Positions 60,101 to 64,000 of a stretch of 64,000 bases of DNA are shown here, one piece after another. The DNA is taken from NCBI GenBank assembly GCA_905178155.1, contig CAJINV010000001.1, positions 5,770,750 to 5,834,749 of the forward strand, in the 5' to 3' direction. The position numbers were made by a program, and so were the translations under genes. The notes under the pieces are model-generated. The model was not told where the DNA came from. It did not search any database and saw only the letters and a list, made by a program, of their open reading frames with translations. Position 1 is the first letter of the stretch. The number at the start of each line of letters is the position of its first letter. The DNA is from Amoebophrya sp. A120. Its lineage: Eukaryota; Sar; Dinophyceae; Syndiniales; Amoebophryaceae.

Positions 60101-63100
60101 GTTGGCAGATGGCTCTGACCCATCTGGATCCGGTTTATCGCGACGACAAGGGCCTGGTGTACGAGGCCCTGGGCGGTCACTCGTGCGCCAAGATCCGGGA
60201 GGAGGTGCACAAGGACCAGGTCCGCAATACGGCCAGTGCCGCGGCCGCACAGCTGGCGATCGAGGAGGGTTACACCACGGGCGCCGCCGCCTACAAAAAC
60301 AGCGGCGGGGACGCGGTGGCCACCAGCCGCGCCTACCAGCCGGTGCTCCATGACCGGATGTTCGACAAGGCGGATCTGATGCTGCAGGTGGCGGTCGGGC
60401 CGGTGCTGAAAAACGACTGGCACGTGGTGCAGCGCGTCGTGCGAAAGCGCGGCCTGCGGGAGCTGCGCGCGGCGTCGCCGGCGATTCGAAAGCAGGTCTA
60501 TCAAAACCTGATCGACAGCGTGTGGATGGGGCAGATGGACGTCAACGTGATTCGGTTGTTCCACCTGATCGAGGAAGCCGACGCGAGGCCTTTGGCGGAG
60601 CGGAAACAGGCGTTTTTCACGGACCTGCAGGAGCACAAGTGCTGGGACACCCTGTCCTACGCAGCGGTGATGCTGGAGGAGTCTTCAGAGGGGAACGACG
60701 AGGACTCCTCGTTCAAGCTGACCACGACGCACGTGAACGACGCGATGAAGGACCACAAAAACGTGATGGAGTACAAGTACCTTAGCGAGGAACTGCGCAA
60801 GGACGCCGTCCTGCTTTCCAAAATGACGACCGCCTCGAAGACGGACGGCGACGTGGCGGCCTGGCTGCCCTACGCGCCTGAGTCGGTGCGCTCGCATGCG
60901 GGCACAATGCGCGTCATTCTTCGACGAAACGGGCGGGCGCTCCGGTTCGCGGCGGCGAATGTAAAACGGGACCCGGCGTTGGTCGCTATCGCCGTGGAGA
61001 ACGACCCTTCCGCCGTCGTGTTCGCGTCGCGCGACCTGGCCTTGAAGAAGGCGGCGGAAGCCGTGGCCGCGAAAACAGCGAAGCCGGCGGTTGGAAAGAT
61101 GTTCTATTTGCACTCTCCGTTGTACGGCCAGGCGCCAGCGCCCTTGGACGCGGTGGTGAAGGCGTGCGGTGTGGATCCCGCGGACGTGTTTCAGTACATG
61201 GACCCGACGGGGACCGAGAAGTCGCTTTTGCAGGCCGAAGTGGTGGAGGCCGCGCTGGGGAGTGACGTGTCCATCTTTGGTATTCTCCCGGTCGAGGACC
61301 GTTCCAAGCTGAATTTGCTGCAGCTCGTCCTCGAGAAGCATGTCCAGGGCGACATGACCAAGGCGGTGGAGCTTGTGCGGCACGCTGCACTGCCGGACGA
61401 AGAGCTCGAGACTCTGGTGCGACTGGTGCTGTCGACACAAGAAAAGGCGCTGCAGGAGAAGGCGGATGTCGATCAGCTCGCGCCGGTCCCGGCCGAGCAG
61501 TCGGTGCTTGGGGCCCTCCCGTTTCTAATCGCGCGCAACAACGAGGAAGTGGTCCGTCTTGCGTTTTCCGAGTACCCGCGGTCCACCGTCCTACACGTGC
61601 ACCAGCTGCCTTTACGGCTGCGCCGCAGCAAGGAACTCGCGCGGTACGTGCTCGTCTCCGCGGCCCAGATCGACTGGGGCGCGACGTCGCTGCTAAGCCG
61701 GTTTGCGACCGCGGTCCGCGAAGATCGCGGGATCGTGGAGGTTGCGTTGAAAGAATCGTCGCTCGGACAGCGCCTGCAAACCATGCAGTTTGCCGGAGCG
61801 GCGCTTCGTAATGAGATCGACCTGCACGAGATGGCGATGGCAGAGGAGATGGGTTTGTTCCCCAGCGTGATGGACCCTCCGTCCATTCGCGCAAACCGCA
61901 ACTTGGTGATGAAGGCGCTGCAGCCGGACAAGGCGGGAGCCATTTCCGTGTTCCGGTTTCCTTATCTGCCGGAGGAACTGCGCAGCGATCCGGCGGTCGT
62001 GACGAAGGTGCTGCGCCACCAGAACGTTGTGGGATGGGAGGCCTCGCCGTCGGTCATCTACGGCTTCATTTCGGAGCACCTTCGGAATTCCGACGAGAGC
62101 CTTTTGCGGGAGGCCACCACGGCCTGGGAGCACGCCCGGACCTTCCTGAACAGCTTGCGGACAAATGCCGCGATGAAGCACATCCCGGACTTTTCGTGGA
62201 AAGCCAACCGGCTGCTCCGGGCGCAGTCCCCGCTGCTGTTCGCGTCGGACGTCTTGCTGGTGATGAAGTACGACGAGATTGTGATGCCCGTGTTGCACAC
62301 GCTTGATGAGTCCCCCATGTACGACGCTCGGCGCGAGGCTCACATTCTGCGCCGGGTCCTGCAGGACGCCGCGTTTCACGAGGGGGAGAGCCTGGTGTGG
62401 GAGCGGGCGCGCTTGGCGAAGGATTACAACCAGGTCCCGGTGGAGTACCAGAGCGACCCGCGCGTGATCGCGCACTTCCTGATGAACGGCGAGCGGTGCA
62501 TGCCAGACGTGGCGGCGGTGGGGAACGACTACAAGCTGCTGTCGCAAGACAACCCCTATCTGTTGGAGCTCGCGCGGACCCACATGTTCAGTCCGTACCA
62601 CAAACTCGACCCAACCACGGGCGACTACCCGAAGGCCGACCCGCAGACCCTGTCGCGGCACCTGAAGGCCCTCGGCCCGCTGACTGATCCGGGCGGCGCG
62701 GAGTTCGCCGCCATGTACACCCCGATGGCGCTGCAGCACCTGGACGCGAAGAGCATGTCCAGCGACGACATTCGGTCCGTGTTCGCGGCCGTGCTGTTGC
62801 AGCACCGCGTGCCGGCGGTGATGCAGTTTGCGCCCCCAGAGCTGCGGTCGGACCCGGTTTTCTTTCTGCAGATGGTGCACGCCGGCGTGCCCGGCCGCAC
62901 CAGCCTCCCCTTCGCCACCATTCCCGCCGACCACCCGGAGCCGGAAAGGCTGTACGAGTTGGCGCGAGAAGTGATGAAGCACGACGCGAAAAGTCTCGAC
63001 GCCATCCTGCCGTGGCTGCTGAAACTGGGCGCCGCCGACAAGAAGGCCGGGATGGCGCTGCTGCGCGAGGTGTTCGAGCTGGCCATCCGCGAGAACTGCC

Positions 63101-64000
63101 GCGCCTACATGCTAGCGCCCATGCACTTGAAGAGCGACGTGGACTTTCTGCGCAGCGCGTTGACCAGCTGCGACCCGGACCAGAGCATCGCGGAGAAGAT
63201 CCCGCATGACGTGATTCTGAAGAACCCGGAGATTCTCTCCCTCGCAATGGACACCACGCCGGCGCTGACGCAGTACAACCAGCTCAGCGAGCAGCTGAAG
63301 AACGGGGCGGTTATCATGGAGCGGGCGATCGCGCGGTTCGATCCCGCGGCGCAGCCACCCTTGGCGCCCGCAGCGCAGATCATTTGGGAAAGACGGCTCG
63401 TGACCGACTACGTGCTGGGCACCTACGACAAGCAGGCCGCGCACACCCCGGAAAGCAATCAGAAGGTTCGCAGTCTCCTGCTCGCGGCGGTGCAAAAGCA
63501 GCTGATCTCCTACTGCAGCGTGCCCACGACGTTGCCCTCGGACGGGTTCGTTTTGAAGGACGCCGCGTTTCTGGAGGAGGCAATCAAGGGCGGCGCGTCG
63601 TTCAAAAACTGCTTCCTGTCCAAGGAGGAGATCGGGTCCAACCCTGGTCCCCTGCTCATCCGCATGCTGCGTCGCAGCTCGTACTACGGGGCCGACGTGG
63701 ACGACATTGTGAAGTCCTTCACGAAACACGACCTGCTGCTCCCGCTAATCTTCTTCGAGGAGGAGGAAGCTAGCAGCCTCAACCACGAACACGACGACCA
63801 CGAGGAGGAGGGGGAGCACCGCGCGGCGTACTTTAAAAACATGGACTCATCGGCTTCGTCTTTCCTTTCCAGTGCTAGTGCAGCAAGAACCGCGGCCACT
63901 GATGTCGACGAGAAGCAGCAGTTGGAGGCCCCTGTTGTCGAAGCGGAGAAGCAAGAGGTAAGGAAAATTAAAATCAGATAGTTTATTGCAAAATTTGTGT
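57144..64000 (+). CDS. Giant DUF4116-like repeat protein, 3' end outside window
   Basis: Exon 1 is 57144-58123 and exon 2 begins 58341 (GT-AG intron, phase kept). Exon 2 stays open to a stop at 63979-63981, but a donor GTAAGG at 63958 suggests that the gene goes on beyond the window. More than 2190 residues are visible. The N-terminus has a hydrophobic stretch (GICLVALLLDSAAQALF), probably a signal peptide. After a Pro/Ser-rich segment come many helical repeats of about 45-50 residues with the pattern 'V-NG-AL-FA----K-D--(V/L)---A': for example VVRLNGHALEFASEEVKKNR, RRNGRALRFAAANVKRDPAL, DPKRAHMMQFASAALRNDVL and QTMQFAGAALRNEIDLHEMA. This matches DUF4116, a repeat of unknown function common in protists. 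Role unknown; a scaffold is inferred. Confidence 0.85.

Noticed and set aside
61693-62982. 429-aa open frame on the minus strand, and similar ones within 57-64 kb
   Set aside because: They are mirror frames of the GC-rich DUF4116 gene, His/Arg/Val-rich and without domains.

Overview
The window is nuclear DNA from an intron-rich protist, and I read it as an alveolate of the dinoflagellate line. The reasons are that all 22 confident or likely genes lie on the + strand over the full 64 kb, many introns are non-canonical and behave as inserted elements, and DUF4116-type repeats, FkbM and GT8 enzymes and a MazG fusion are present. A syndinian such as Amoebophrya, a lineage I recall as carrying intronic mobile elements (introners), fits best. 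No species is proved by the sequence.

Layout. 1-2.35 kb: repeats and a GC-rich island. 2.35-8.4 kb: GnT-I-like Golgi glycosyltransferase, a secreted beta-propeller (NHL-like) membrane protein, an unknown protein with a possible PH-like segment. 9.0-15.1 kb: two paralogous multi-pass membrane proteins flanking an unknown soluble protein. 15.9-19.9 kb: J-domain protein with a CaaX end, organellar-type methionine aminopeptidase 1, a multi-pass membrane protein. 20.5-21.8 kb: a 1.27 kb element with long inverted repeats holding perfect palindromes. 21.9-27.6 kb: a 13-exon SERCA-type Ca2+-ATPase. 28.8-38.2 kb: a ChaC-MazG fusion, a small membrane protein, a DOT1-like methyltransferase, a DUF4833-like protein and an unknown protein. 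38.7-46.9 kb: ankyrin-like protein, Cys-rich secreted protein, GT8 glycosyltransferase. 47.9-57 kb: EF-hand membrane protein, repeat-rich intergenic DNA, FkbM methyltransferase, CDC25/ACR2-like phosphatase. 57.1 kb to the end: a giant DUF4116-repeat protein that runs out of the window.

The main discovery is a set of 12 short elements (149-335 bp) inside coding regions of six genes. Each begins TAT and ends ATA, has terminal inverted repeats, and is flanked by a 5-bp direct repeat. Removing the element plus one repeat copy restores the reading frame every time, and in conserved proteins (SERCA, ChaC) it restores the expected family sequence exactly. None of these excisions can be read as GT-AG, although ordinary GT-AG introns occur in the same genes. 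Five terminal-repeat families share the same ends and the same repeat length, which suggests one mobilising machinery and a hairpin-assisted, non-canonical splicing mode (or, less likely, DNA-level excision).

The genes do not form one pathway. Several concern secretion and membranes (GnT-I, GT8, FkbM, SERCA, multi-pass proteins). Exon limits were set by reading frame and family resemblance and may be off by a base or so.
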